A stretch of 64,000 bases of DNA from Pseudooceanicola marinus (lineage in GTDB: Bacteria; Pseudomonadota; Alphaproteobacteria; Rhodobacterales; Rhodobacteraceae), in the NCBI RefSeq assembly GCF_002786295.1, contig NZ_PGTC01000009.1:186001-250000 (forward strand), read 5' to 3'. Made by a program: the position numbers and the translations under genes. The notes below the pieces were generated by a model, which did no database searches, was not told where the DNA came from, and was given only the letters and a program-made list of their open reading frames with translations. Positions 48,798 through 56,620 of this stretch are shown here, in pieces; the stretch's first letter is position 1; each line of letters begins with the position of its first letter.

Positions 48798-50777
48798 TTA
48801 CATGAAGAAGGGAAGTTCGAAGGGGGTGTGCAGCACGCGGTCGTAAAGCCCGTAGAGGACCAGCCCGATCGCGGCGGTGTAGAGGGCCACGATCCACCAG
48901 CGGAACCGCCCCCAGAGCGCGGCGTAGAGGCCGGCAAAGCCGAGGATCGCCGCGTAGGTGCCGATCCAGGGGGTCAGGGCGACCATCAGGGTCACCGCCG
49001 CCAGCAGGGTCATCTGCCGCCCGTGGTCGGCCACGAACCCGGCCAGCGTGCCTCCTGCCGACTGGTCGCCCGCGGCCCGGGCGGCGGCGATGCGGCCCAG
49101 CCGGACACGGTCCTGCAGCAGGACGAAGCCCATGATGACCAGCCCGGCCACCCCGAAGGAAATGGGCGAGAGCTTCGCCAGCAGCTTCCAGTCCAGCGCC
49201 ATCCAGACCGCCCCGGCAAAGACCATCGCCAGCAGCACGGCGAGGCCGGAGGAGAGCAGCAGGCTCGCCTTCGTTTCCACCGTGTTCTCGATCGAGTGCT
49301 CCGCCAGGCCGCGCCGGGTCGAGCGCAGGGCGAAGGCGAAGACGACGCCCAGCACCAGAACCAGGCCGATCACGGTGGGCCGGCTGATGACCTCCATCGG
49401 CGTGTAGCTTTGCCAGGTGATCGACAGCGCGCTTTCCAGCACCGGGCCCAGCACGAAGCCCAGGATGAAGGGCGGGCGTGGCCAGCCCGCGGCCTTCAGC
49501 ACGTAACCCAGCAGGCCCACGCCCAGCAGGGTGATCCAGGTGAACATGCCCGGTTCCCAGACCCAGGAGCCCATGAAGATGAACAGGATCACGGCGGGCA
49601 CGATGAAGTTGCCGTCGACGAAGGCCGCGCGGGCCACCTGGCGGCCCCAGATCATCAGGGCGGCGGCGCCGATGATATTGGCGATGATGATCGTCCAGAC
49701 CATGGAGAAGGTGGTGTCCAGGTTCTCGCCCAGCATGTTGCGCCCCGGCGAGAAGCCGTGGATCGTCAGCGCCCCCAGCAGGACGGCCATGGCGCCTGAG
49801 CCCGGAATGCCGAAGGCCAGCGTCGGGATCAGCGACCCGCCCAGCACGGCATTGTTGGCCGCCTCCGGCGCGATCACGCCGCGCACGTCGCCCTTGCCGA
49901 ACTGGCTGCGGTCCTTGGCGCCCTGGGTGGCATGGCCATAGGCCAGCCAGTCCACCACCGACGAGCCGATCGCCGGCAGCATTCCCACGTAGACCCCCAT
50001 CAGCGAACAGCGCACCACCAGCCAGCGGTTGCGGATCGCCTGGCGGATGCCGTTCAGGATGCCGTCGTCTTCGGCGCGGGTGTCGCTGATATGGGCAATG
50101 GCACTGCGCCGGGCGGCCAGGTCCATCATCTCGGGCAGGCCGAACAGCCCGAGGATCACCGGCACCAGCGGCAGCCCGTCCAGCAATACCCGCTGATCGA
50201 AGAAGTAGCGCGGCATGGAGCTCGCCACCGGGTAGCCCATCTGGCTGAGCATCAGGCCGAGCGCGGCGGCGCCCAGCCCCTTCGAGATCGCGTTGCCGCT
50301 GACCGCGCCCACCATCAGCAGGCCCAGCAGGGACAGCAGGAAGAACTCGGGCGAGCCGAAGGCCAGGATGATCCACAGCGCGAAGGGCAGGGAGGCCGCC
50401 ATGGCCAACCCGCCCAGCACGCCGCCGAAGGCGGAGCTGGCGAAGGCCGCGCCGAAGGCGGTCTGCGCCAGCCCGCGTTTGGCCATGGCATTGCCGTCGA
50501 TGACGGTGGCCTGGCTGGCGATGGTGCCGGGGATGCCCAGCATGACCGAGGTGATCGTGTCCGAGGTCGAGACCACGGCGAAAAGCCCCAGGAGCATTGC
50601 CAGCCCCGCCGCCGGATCCATGCCGAAGGTCAGCGGCAGCAGCACGACCATGCCGGTCACGCCGCCCAGGCCCGGCACCACGCCCAGCCAGAGCCCCACG
50701 GCGATGCCCGCCAGCAGGTAGAAAAAGGTTGGAAAGGTCAGGACAAGGCCCAGCCCCGCCAGGAAGGAATCGAACAT
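48798..50777 (-). CDS. TTT transporter membrane protein, TctA fused to TctB
   Basis: The 659-residue protein has a TctA channel of about 490 residues (GLWLGVVPGLGGVTGMVVLLP; APEAANNAVLGGSLIPTLAFGIPGS), then a linker and an extra 160-residue four-helix domain (SSGLAVLLAMVFAGAVWMALDW ... IVALYTAAIGLVLYGLYDRV). The latter has the size and hydropathy of the small TctB subunit, which is otherwise absent from the operon. Confidence 0.9.
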   Translation of the reverse strand: MFDSFLAGLGLVLTFPTFFYLLAGIAVGLWLGVVPGLGGVTGMVVLLPLTFGMDPAAGLAMLLGLFAVVSTSDTITSVMLGIPGTIASQATVIDGNAMAKRGLAQTAFGAAFASSAFGGVLGGLAMAASLPFALWIILAFGSPEFFLLSLLGLLMVGAVSGNAISKGLGAAALGLMLSQMGYPVASSMPRYFFDQRVLLDGLPLVPVILGLFGLPEMMDLAARRSAIAHISDTRAEDDGILNGIRQAIRNRWLVVRCSLMGVYVGMLPAIGSSVVDWLAYGHATQGAKDRSQFGKGDVRGVIAPEAANNAVLGGSLIPTLAFGIPGSGAMAVLLGALTIHGFSPGRNMLGENLDTTFSMVWTIIIANIIGAAALMIWGRQVARAAFVDGNFIVPAVILFIFMGSWVWEPGMFTWITLLGVGLLGYVLKAAGWPRPPFILGFVLGPVLESALSITWQSYTPMEVISRPTVIGLVLVLGVVFAFALRSTRRGLAEHSIENTVETKASLLLSSGLAVLLAMVFAGAVWMALDWKLLAKLSPISFGVAGLVIMGFVLLQDRVRLGRIAAARAAGDQSAGGTLAGFVADHGRQMTLLAAVTLMVALTPWIGTYAAILGFAGLYAALWGRFRWWIVALYTAAIGLVLYGLYDRVLHTPFELPFFM

Positions 50778-50806
50778 GAGACGTCAGCCCGTAAGAAGGT
50801 CGAGGG

Positions 50807-50850
50807 CCCGCGCCCGGAGGCCGGCCAGGGCAGGAGGCCCCGGGCGCGGG
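50807..50850 (-). other. Strong stem-loop between tctC and tctA
   Basis: A perfect 11-bp inverted repeat CCCGCGCCCGG (50807-50817) / CCGGGCGCGGG (50840-50850) with a 22-nt loop occupies the 181-bp gap between the binding-protein gene and the membrane-protein gene. No U-tract follows on the transcribed strand. Confidence 0.68.
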
Positions 50851-50958
50851 AGGGTCGGATGGGCAAGCCCCCTCCGGTCACGGCCCGCCATGGCTGGCGG
50901 GACCGCACGGCCGGATCCGCCGGGGCCTGCGATGAGGGCGGAAAGGGCGCGCCGGCCC

Positions 50959-52053
50959 TTACCGCTCCATCCGGTCGATCAGGCCGCGCATGGCGTCCTT
51001 GATCTCTTCGGGGGTGTTCTGCACGTCGGCGATGATGCCGCTCATCTCCTCGGCGTTGACGATGTTGGGGGGCGAGCCGTAGACCTTCGTCGCCTGTTCC
51101 AGGTAGGCCGCGTCGGCCACCGCCGCGTCGAAGCTCTCGCGCAGCATCGCCAGGTGCTCTTCCGGGGTGCCGGGGGGCGCCACGACGATCCAGTTCACGG
51201 GCGCGGAGGCTTCGGCGTGGTACATGACCACGTCCCACATCGGCCCCTCGGGCGCGGCACCGGTGGCGGCCTCGATGTATTCGCCCACCGTCGGGATACC
51301 CTCCAGCGCGGGGTCCTTCTTCATGGTGCCATCTTCCAGGATCGGGCCCATCTGCCAGACCGCCATGGAGGTGCCATCGGCGATCGGGCCAGCCTCCAGC
51401 TCGTTCATGTATTGCGCGGTGGTGGCGGGGTAGGCCTCGATCTCGCCCCGTTGCAGCGCGGCGTAGAGGGGCCCGTCGCCGAACATGCCGGAGACATAGG
51501 ACCAGTCGACGCCCAGCAGGTCGAGCGCGGCCAGGGTCTGCATGCCCTGGGTCATCTTGGGGGAATAGCCGCCGACCTTGACGCTTTCGAGGCTGGCGAA
51601 CTCGTCCCGGCCTTCCAGACCGCCGCCGAGGTCGGTGCGGGCATGCACCAGGAAGTTGGACCCGCCGATGCCGGCGATGGTGCCGAACTCCTCGAAGGGG
51701 ATCTGCAGGATTTCCGGATCGAGGATCCGCGTCGTGCCCTGCCAGGCCAGGTAGCCCAGGGTCAGACCGTCGGGTCGCGCCTCCATCACGTGGTCGATGC
51801 CCTTGGTCAGGGCGCCGCCGGCCACCGACTGCACGACCATGGTGGGGTTGCCCGCCATGGTCTGCGCCCAGGCATCGGCCAGCACCTGCGCGCTGAGGCC
51901 GGTGGCGCCGCCGGGCGAGGCGTTGTGGACCAGGGTCACGGTCTTGCCGTCGAGATCCAGCACCTGCGCGCCGGCCGGCGCGGTTAGCGCCAGCATCGCC
52001 GTCAGGGCCGACGCCGCCAGGGCGCCGGGGGTCTTGGTCATTCCAGGTTTCAT
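50959..52053 (-). CDS. TTT transporter solute-binding protein (TctC/Bug type)
   Basis: The 364-residue periplasmic protein has a signal peptide (LAASALTAMLALTAPAGAQ) and Bug-family features: VTLVHNASPGGATGLSAQ (ligand loop), VVQSVAGGALTKGIDHVM and VVAPPGTPEEHLAML. It is the first gene of the catabolic operon and brings in a carboxylate-containing substrate, possibly aromatic or amide-linked. A GGAGG site lies five bases before the ATG at 52053. Confidence 0.9.
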   Translation of the reverse strand: MKPGMTKTPGALAASALTAMLALTAPAGAQVLDLDGKTVTLVHNASPGGATGLSAQVLADAWAQTMAGNPTMVVQSVAGGALTKGIDHVMEARPDGLTLGYLAWQGTTRILDPEILQIPFEEFGTIAGIGGSNFLVHARTDLGGGLEGRDEFASLESVKVGGYSPKMTQGMQTLAALDLLGVDWSYVSGMFGDGPLYAALQRGEIEAYPATTAQYMNELEAGPIADGTSMAVWQMGPILEDGTMKKDPALEGIPTVGEYIEAATGAAPEGPMWDVVMYHAEASAPVNWIVVAPPGTPEEHLAMLRESFDAAVADAAYLEQATKVYGSPPNIVNAEEMSGIIADVQNTPEEIKDAMRGLIDRMER

Positions 52054-52470
52054 GTCTTCCTCCCATGTGGACCGCCGGGGAGCCGGTTCGGGGCAGGCAT
52101 CCCTGGAACCGGCGAGGCCGTCTTCGGGCGTCTGTACCCGGACCCCTCCTCAAAGGTCCGCGGCGCCGTCGGATGGCAGGACCGGGGCGGGGCGATCAGC
52201 CGCCCGCGGTCTGGTCGTCTGACGCGCTGGCAGGGCCTTGTCTGCCATGGGTCGCGTCGTGTTGCGTGCCGGTCCGTCGCGGTCTCCCGTCCGCGCGGTC
52301 ACGGCCTATTACTGCGAAGGATGTATACACCTCCTTCGCCCGCCACAGGCGATTCCTGACCGCCAGTATCGTCGTTGAATCATGGATACACTATTTTTCT
52401 TGATCCTCGCAGAGGGATCGGCAGACTTTCCCACATCGTGGGAGGCGATGTTTCATTGAGGGAGGTATAC
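52054..52470. promoter_or_regulatory. Divergent control region between tctC and the IclR-type gene
   Basis: The left 250 bp are G+C-rich without clear signals. The right part is A+T-richer and holds three related boxes: ATGTATACAC (52321-52330), TGGATACAC (52383-52391), and GTATACAT in reverse orientation (52465-52472), the last overlapping the ribosome-binding region and start codon of the IclR-type gene. These are candidate IclR sites for autoregulation and control of the operon. Confidence 0.45.
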
Positions 52471-53265
52471 ATGGCGACATCCGGTCAGGATGGAGTCCAA
52501 TCGGTCGGCCGTGCGCTCGACCTGTTGGAACTGCTGTCACAGAACGAGGATGGCCTGCGGGCCAGCGATCTGGCGCGGTTGTCGGGGCTGGCGGTGTCGA
52601 CCACGCACCGGCTGCTGACCACGCTGGAGGGGCGGGGCTTTGCCCACAGCGATCCCGACAGCGCGGCCTGGCACGTGGGGCGCACCGCCTTCGCCGTGGG
52701 CAGCACCTACGGGCGGCGGCGCAGCTTTGCCGTGCCGGCGATGCCCTACCTGCGGCGACTGCGCGACCTGACGCGCGAGACGGCGAACCTGGGCGTGCTG
52801 GACAATGACCACCTGGTCACCATCAGCCAGGTGGAAAGCCGCGAGATCGTACGCGCCATCGCGCCGCCGGGCGGGCAGGCGCCCATCGTCTGTTCGGGCA
52901 TGGGCAAGGCGCTGCTCGCCACCTGGCCCGATGCCGAGATCGCGGCGCTGGTCGCGCGCACCGGCCTGCCGCCGATGACGCCGCACAGCCTGACCTCGCT
53001 TCAGGCGGTGATGGCCGACATCCGACAGGTCCGCGAACGTGGCTACGCGGTGGACGACGAGGAACGCAATCCCGGCCTGCGCTGCGTCGCCGCCCCGGTC
53101 TGGGCGGCCAGCGGTGAGCCGGTCTGCGCCATTTCCATCTCTGCCCTGGCGGTGCGGCTGACCCTGGCACGGATCCCGGAGGTGGGCGCCCAGGTGCGTG
53201 AGGCGGCCCACGCGCTGAGCCTGCATCTGGGCGGCGTGCCGGAGATGCCACCGCCGCGGGAGTGA
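52471..53265 (+). CDS. IclR-family regulator of the catabolic operon
   Basis: The 264-residue protein has an N-terminal IclR winged helix (VQSVGRALDLLELLSQNEDGLRASDLARLSGLAVSTTHRLLTTL, quoted in part) and a C-terminal effector domain (CSGMGKALLATWPDAE; GYAVDDEERNPGLRCVAAPVW). IclR proteins sense aromatic or organic-acid metabolites. The ATG at 52471 follows GGGAGG; the upstream in-frame extension is rejected. It is divergent from the TctC operon. Confidence 0.9.
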   Translation: MATSGQDGVQSVGRALDLLELLSQNEDGLRASDLARLSGLAVSTTHRLLTTLEGRGFAHSDPDSAAWHVGRTAFAVGSTYGRRRSFAVPAMPYLRRLRDLTRETANLGVLDNDHLVTISQVESREIVRAIAPPGGQAPIVCSGMGKALLATWPDAEIAALVARTGLPPMTPHSLTSLQAVMADIRQVRERGYAVDDEERNPGLRCVAAPVWAASGEPVCAISISALAVRLTLARIPEVGAQVREAAHALSLHLGGVPEMPPPRE

Positions 53266-53506
53266 GCGGGGAGAGATTCGCCACGGCCCTGCGGGCGGCG
53301 CGTCGTGGCAACGGCGTGCCCCTCTTAAACAGGGCCCAGGGGCATCTGATGCCCGTCCGGTGGGCGAGTTTTCGGGGAAAGGGGCCGCCTCGCGCGCTTC
53401 TGTCTTGACCGATCTGTCATGCTGACGTCACACGGATGCGCAGGGTGCCGCACCGTCATCCGATCCAGATCCCCATGCCGCCAAGGCACAGCAGGAGGCC
53501 GATCCC
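53266..53506. other. Gap between the IclR-type and GlxA-type genes
   Basis: The 241-bp gap holds the ribosome-binding site of the next gene (GGAGG at about 53492) and no obvious hairpin, repeat or further gene. Confidence 0.5.
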
Positions 53507-54565
53507 GTGGAAAACAGTTTCAAGGACCGCTTCACCACCGCCGCCCCCGTGGTTCCGCAGGGCGATGCCTTCTTCCCCTTGCCGGCGCCGGAGACGTCGA
53601 CCGTCTTCGCCTTCCTGCTGGTGCCCGGGTTCACCCTGCTGGCCTTTTCGGCCGCGGTCGAGGCGCTGCGCATCGCCAACCAGCTGTCGCAGCAGCCGCT
53701 GTATCAGTGGCGTGTGCTGTCGGTGGATGGTGAGCCGGTCTATTCCTCCTCCGGCATCCCGATCGGGGTCGAAGGGGCAATCGACAAGCTGCCGCGCGAC
53801 ACGGGCCTTTTCGTCTGTTCCGGCAACCCGGCGGCAGAGGCGATGACGCCGGCCGTGGTGGGCGCGGTGCAGCGCCACCACCGCTTCGGCGGCATGGTGG
53901 GCGGGATCTGCACCGGCGCCGTGGCACTGGCTCGCGCGGGCCTGCTGGGCGACAAGGCCTTCACCCTGCACTGGGAAAACCTGCCCGCCTTCCGCACCCA
54001 TTTCCCCGATCTGCTGCCCAAGGAAACCAAGTACGAGATCGACGGTCGCCTGATGACCTGCGGCGGCGGCTCGGCGGCCATCGACATGATGCTGGACCTG
54101 ATCGGCCGGGACCATGGCGAGGCCTTCGCCGCGATGGTGTCGGAGATGTGCCTGCGAAAGGTGGCCGTGGGCCGCGAGGAAGAGCAGCGCAGCTCGACCT
54201 CTGTGCTGATCCGCACCCGTCACCCGGGCCTGCTGTCGATGGTGGAGCTGATGAAATCCCACCTCGAAGATCCGCTGACCATGGAAGAGCTGGCGCTGAC
54301 CTCGGGCTATTCCCGGCGCCATATCGAGCGGCTGTTCATGTCGGTCTTCGGCAAGACTCCGGGGGAGTTCTACCGCGGGCTGCGACTGGACCACGGGCGG
54401 ATGCTGCTGAGCTCGACCGACCTGGAGCTGATCGACGTGGCGACCGCCTGTGGCTATGGCTCGGTCGGGCATTTCTCGCGCTGCTTCAAGGCGCGTTTCG
54501 GCGTGGCCCCCACGGCCTACAACCGCGCCCTGGGGCGCGCGCGGCGCACGACGCGCCGGGGATGA
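53507..54565 (+). CDS. GlxA-family regulator (DJ-1/PfpI domain plus AraC helix-turn-helix)
   Basis: The 352-residue protein has an N-terminal class I amidotransferase-like domain without amidase function (FLLVPGFTLLAFSAAVEALRI; GGICTGAVALARAGLL, with Cys at the nucleophile elbow) and a C-terminal AraC DNA-binding domain (LTMEELALTSGYSRRHIERLF; YGSVGHFSRCFKARFG). Relatives control glycine betaine, carnitine and arginine metabolism. It starts with GTG at 53507, nine bases after GGAGG. Confidence 0.9.
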   Translation: MENSFKDRFTTAAPVVPQGDAFFPLPAPETSTVFAFLLVPGFTLLAFSAAVEALRIANQLSQQPLYQWRVLSVDGEPVYSSSGIPIGVEGAIDKLPRDTGLFVCSGNPAAEAMTPAVVGAVQRHHRFGGMVGGICTGAVALARAGLLGDKAFTLHWENLPAFRTHFPDLLPKETKYEIDGRLMTCGGGSAAIDMMLDLIGRDHGEAFAAMVSEMCLRKVAVGREEEQRSSTSVLIRTRHPGLLSMVELMKSHLEDPLTMEELALTSGYSRRHIERLFMSVFGKTPGEFYRGLRLDHGRMLLSSTDLELIDVATACGYGSVGHFSRCFKARFGVAPTAYNRALGRARRTTRRG

Positions 54566-54610
54566 CGACGGACGTTCGCCTGTCTGGGAAGCGAGCCTGT
54601 CTCGGCAGAT

Positions 54611-54738
54611 AAAAGGGGGGGGTAGGGCACCGGAGACGGGGGGACATGTCTCCGGTGCCAAGTCCGGGGGCGAGACGAGGAAAAAACACGACCCCAGAAC
54701 CGATGCACTATCTGTACGGGACGAGGACATCGGACGGG
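54611..54738 (-). ncRNA. Candidate stress-induced small RNA
   Basis: A perfect EcfG-type promoter (54744-54768) points leftward into a gap with no gene on that strand. About 110 nt downstream the transcript would form a 12-bp hairpin (54626-54659) with the loop ATGTCCCCCC, then a C-rich run and UUUU. C-rich loops are typical of small RNAs that bind Shine-Dalgarno sequences. No open frame with coding character is present. The U-tract is short and separated from the stem, so the 3' end is uncertain. Only promoter and hairpin are observed; the RNA itself is inferred. Confidence 0.4.
54626..54659. terminator. Perfect hairpin downstream of the GlxA-type gene
   Basis: GGCACCGGAGAC / GTCTCCGGTGCC is a perfect 12-bp stem with a 10-nt loop. 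On the minus strand it is followed by CTACCCCCCCCTTTT. It may end the GlxA-type message and/or the candidate small RNA. Confidence 0.55.
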
Positions 54739-54743
54739 AAGCT

Positions 54744-54768
54744 AACGCGCGGCCCCGGAATGGGTTCC
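54744..54768 (-). promoter_or_regulatory. EcfG-type promoter with no gene behind it
   Basis: On the minus strand, GGAAC (54768-54764), 16 bp, then CGTT (54747-54744). This is exactly the element found before nepR and DUF1328. It begins 9 bp after the stop codon of the amidotransferase gene and points away from it. Confidence 0.7.
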
Positions 54769-54776
54769 AAGAAAAA

Positions 54777-55550
54777 TCAGGATTTCTCGAAAAAAGTTGT
54801 CGGCGCGTCGACAGCGGGCATGCGGTCGACTTCCTGCATCTGCCCAAGGCCCTTCTGACGGGCGCGCGCGGCGGACACGAGGGCGCGGAAAATGCGGCGC
54901 TGGCGGCGGGCGTAGACCAGGTGTTCGGGGTGCCATTGCACACCGATGGCAAAGGGATCCGACAGGCTTTCGAGGGCCTGGGGCATGCCGCCTTGGTCGC
55001 GGGCCGACAGGCGCAGCCCGTCGCCCAGCCGGTTCACCGCCTGGCTGTGCAGGGCATTGACCTTCATCGGTTCGGTGCCGGCCAGGTCGGCCAGGCGGGT
55101 CCCGGGCAGCACCTCGACCTTGCGGCGGGGCAGGATGGTCCGGTAGCGGCGCGAACTGTCGTAGACCTCGAAGGCATCCTGGTGCAGCGTGCCGCCCAGC
55201 ACCACGTTCAGCATCTGGGCGCCGCGGCAGATGCCAAGAACGGGCAGGCCATGGCCACGGGCCTTTTCGATCACCCGCGATTCCATCCGGTCGCGGGCCG
55301 GGTCCAGAGTGACGCCCGCACGGACCTCGCCGCCGTAGAGCATCGGCGCAATGTCATCGCCACCGCCGATGACCACGCCGTCGACCTTGTCCAGATCGAC
55401 CTCATCCTCCCGGATCCAGCGCAGGGCCTTGCCGCCCGCCAGGGCCACCTGAAGGCGGATCAGCGGAAAGATCCGCCAGGCCGAGCGGGCCGAGACGGTG
55501 ACGCCGATCCTCGGGCGCGGGCCATCCCGCTTGCCGAACAGCAGGCTCAT
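54777..55550 (-). CDS. Class I glutamine amidotransferase (gamma-glutamyl hydrolase-like)
   Basis: The 257-residue protein resembles PuuD-type peptidase C26. It has VIGGGDDIAPMLYGG, the nucleophile elbow LGICRGAQMLNV with the catalytic Cys, and the His-x-Glu pair in VQWHPEHLVY. Its start overlaps the stop of the amidoligase gene by ATGA, so the two are coupled. It probably supplies ammonia to, or cleaves the amide product of, the amidoligase. Confidence 0.86.
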   Translation of the reverse strand: MSLLFGKRDGPRPRIGVTVSARSAWRIFPLIRLQVALAGGKALRWIREDEVDLDKVDGVVIGGGDDIAPMLYGGEVRAGVTLDPARDRMESRVIEKARGHGLPVLGICRGAQMLNVVLGGTLHQDAFEVYDSSRRYRTILPRRKVEVLPGTRLADLAGTEPMKVNALHSQAVNRLGDGLRLSARDQGGMPQALESLSDPFAIGVQWHPEHLVYARRQRRIFRALVSAARARQKGLGQMQEVDRMPAVDAPTTFFEKS

Positions 55551-56560
55551 GAACGCAGCGCCTCGGCCAGCTGCCGCAGATCGCCATGGCCGGCGCGGGT
55601 CAGGATGTCTTCCGAGGTCTCGACCCAGCCGTTCAGCTGCAGGCGCAGCCGTTCCATCGGGTCTTGGCGCATCGCCCGCCAACGGGTGCAGAGCGCCTCC
55701 AGCGTGTCGCGATCCTCAGCCAGCCGTTCCACGGCGCACCACAGGGCCCATTCGCCGGCCAGGCTCCAGCTTGGCTCGTCGATACGGCAATCGGGCATAC
55801 GGTAGTGATAGGCGGGCCGGGCCGAGACGGTGCCCCCCGCGCCACGGGCCAGGGCGTCGCGGGTCAGGTCCGGGCACAGGTGGGCGAAGATCGGCAGCAT
55901 GTCGAGCGCATGGTTGCGCGAATGCGTGGCCCCCAGGTAGCTTTCGACCAGGGTATCCAGCCGCTCGGGACAGCCCTGGGCCAGGACATCCAGCAGGCGC
56001 TGCGGGTAGGGATCGACAAAGGGCAGGGCGCGGCGCGACATGTCCAGGTCGTAGGCGTCGCGCAGCAGCGGTTCGGCCATGGCGAAGGCGGTGGTGACGG
56101 ACCAGAGATGCGCGGCCGTGGGCGCGGCGATCTGCACGTTCAGATGCACGCCGAAGCCCAGCAGGATCCCGCCATGGGTGCCGCTGGCTCCGGCGGCGCG
56201 ATAGCGTGCCAGAACCTCGTCCAGCTCGCCCAGCCGGTCGGGCGGAAAAGGGGAGGTGACCAACTCCACCGGCACGACGTTGCGCGCCAGGTCCAGGGCG
56301 GCCCGGCCAAGCGCGGTGTCATCCTGATTGCGATAGGCCGTATCCATGTAGAGCTTGCAGGTGCCGAAGGGCGTGTCCTCGACGCGGTAGTCCTCATCGC
56401 CCTGCGTGACCTCGCGGTCCGTCATTCCGGCCAGGATATCCGCGGCGCGGCCCTCGGTCAGCCCGCCGAATTCCACCTCGACGCCCAGCAGGCGGGTCTC
56501 TCCGTCCTCGTTCTGCGGAGAGGGCAGGGCGGGGATGACGGAGCTGTGGCGCAAGGACAT
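55547..56560 (-). CDS. Putative amidoligase (Amidoligase_2-like, glutamine-synthetase fold)
   Basis: The 337-residue protein has the N-terminal LLGVEVEFGG strand, TCKLYMDTAY (an unusual position for the second metal-site block), ELVTSPF and GGILLGFGVHLNVQI, which together match the predicted COOH-NH2 ligase family of glutamine synthetase fold. Such genes are found paired with a class I amidotransferase, as here. The substrate is unknown. It lies just downstream of the stress sensor kinase on the same strand, but with a 60-bp gap and a G+C hairpin between them. Confidence 0.8.
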   Translation of the reverse strand: MSLRHSSVIPALPSPQNEDGETRLLGVEVEFGGLTEGRAADILAGMTDREVTQGDEDYRVEDTPFGTCKLYMDTAYRNQDDTALGRAALDLARNVVPVELVTSPFPPDRLGELDEVLARYRAAGASGTHGGILLGFGVHLNVQIAAPTAAHLWSVTTAFAMAEPLLRDAYDLDMSRRALPFVDPYPQRLLDVLAQGCPERLDTLVESYLGATHSRNHALDMLPIFAHLCPDLTRDALARGAGGTVSARPAYHYRMPDCRIDEPSWSLAGEWALWCAVERLAEDRDTLEALCTRWRAMRQDPMERLRLQLNGWVETSEDILTRAGHGDLRQLAEALRS

Positions 56561-56620
56561 CGGGTGCGTTCCTTTCGGGGTGAGCGGGCGGGGCCGTCGT
56601 CGGCGCCCGCCCGGTCGGCG

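Noticed and set aside
47692-50376. An extended 894-codon frame upstream of amidohydrolase copy 2
   Set aside because: The part beyond 48780 is the out-of-frame reading of the TctA-TctB gene. The ATG at 48780 gives a normal-length amidohydrolase.
54646-54858. Short plus-strand open frame after the GlxA-type gene (MHYLYGTRTSDGKL...)
   Set aside because: It lacks a ribosome-binding site, runs through the perfect hairpin and into the antisense of the amidotransferase gene, and has no coding bias.
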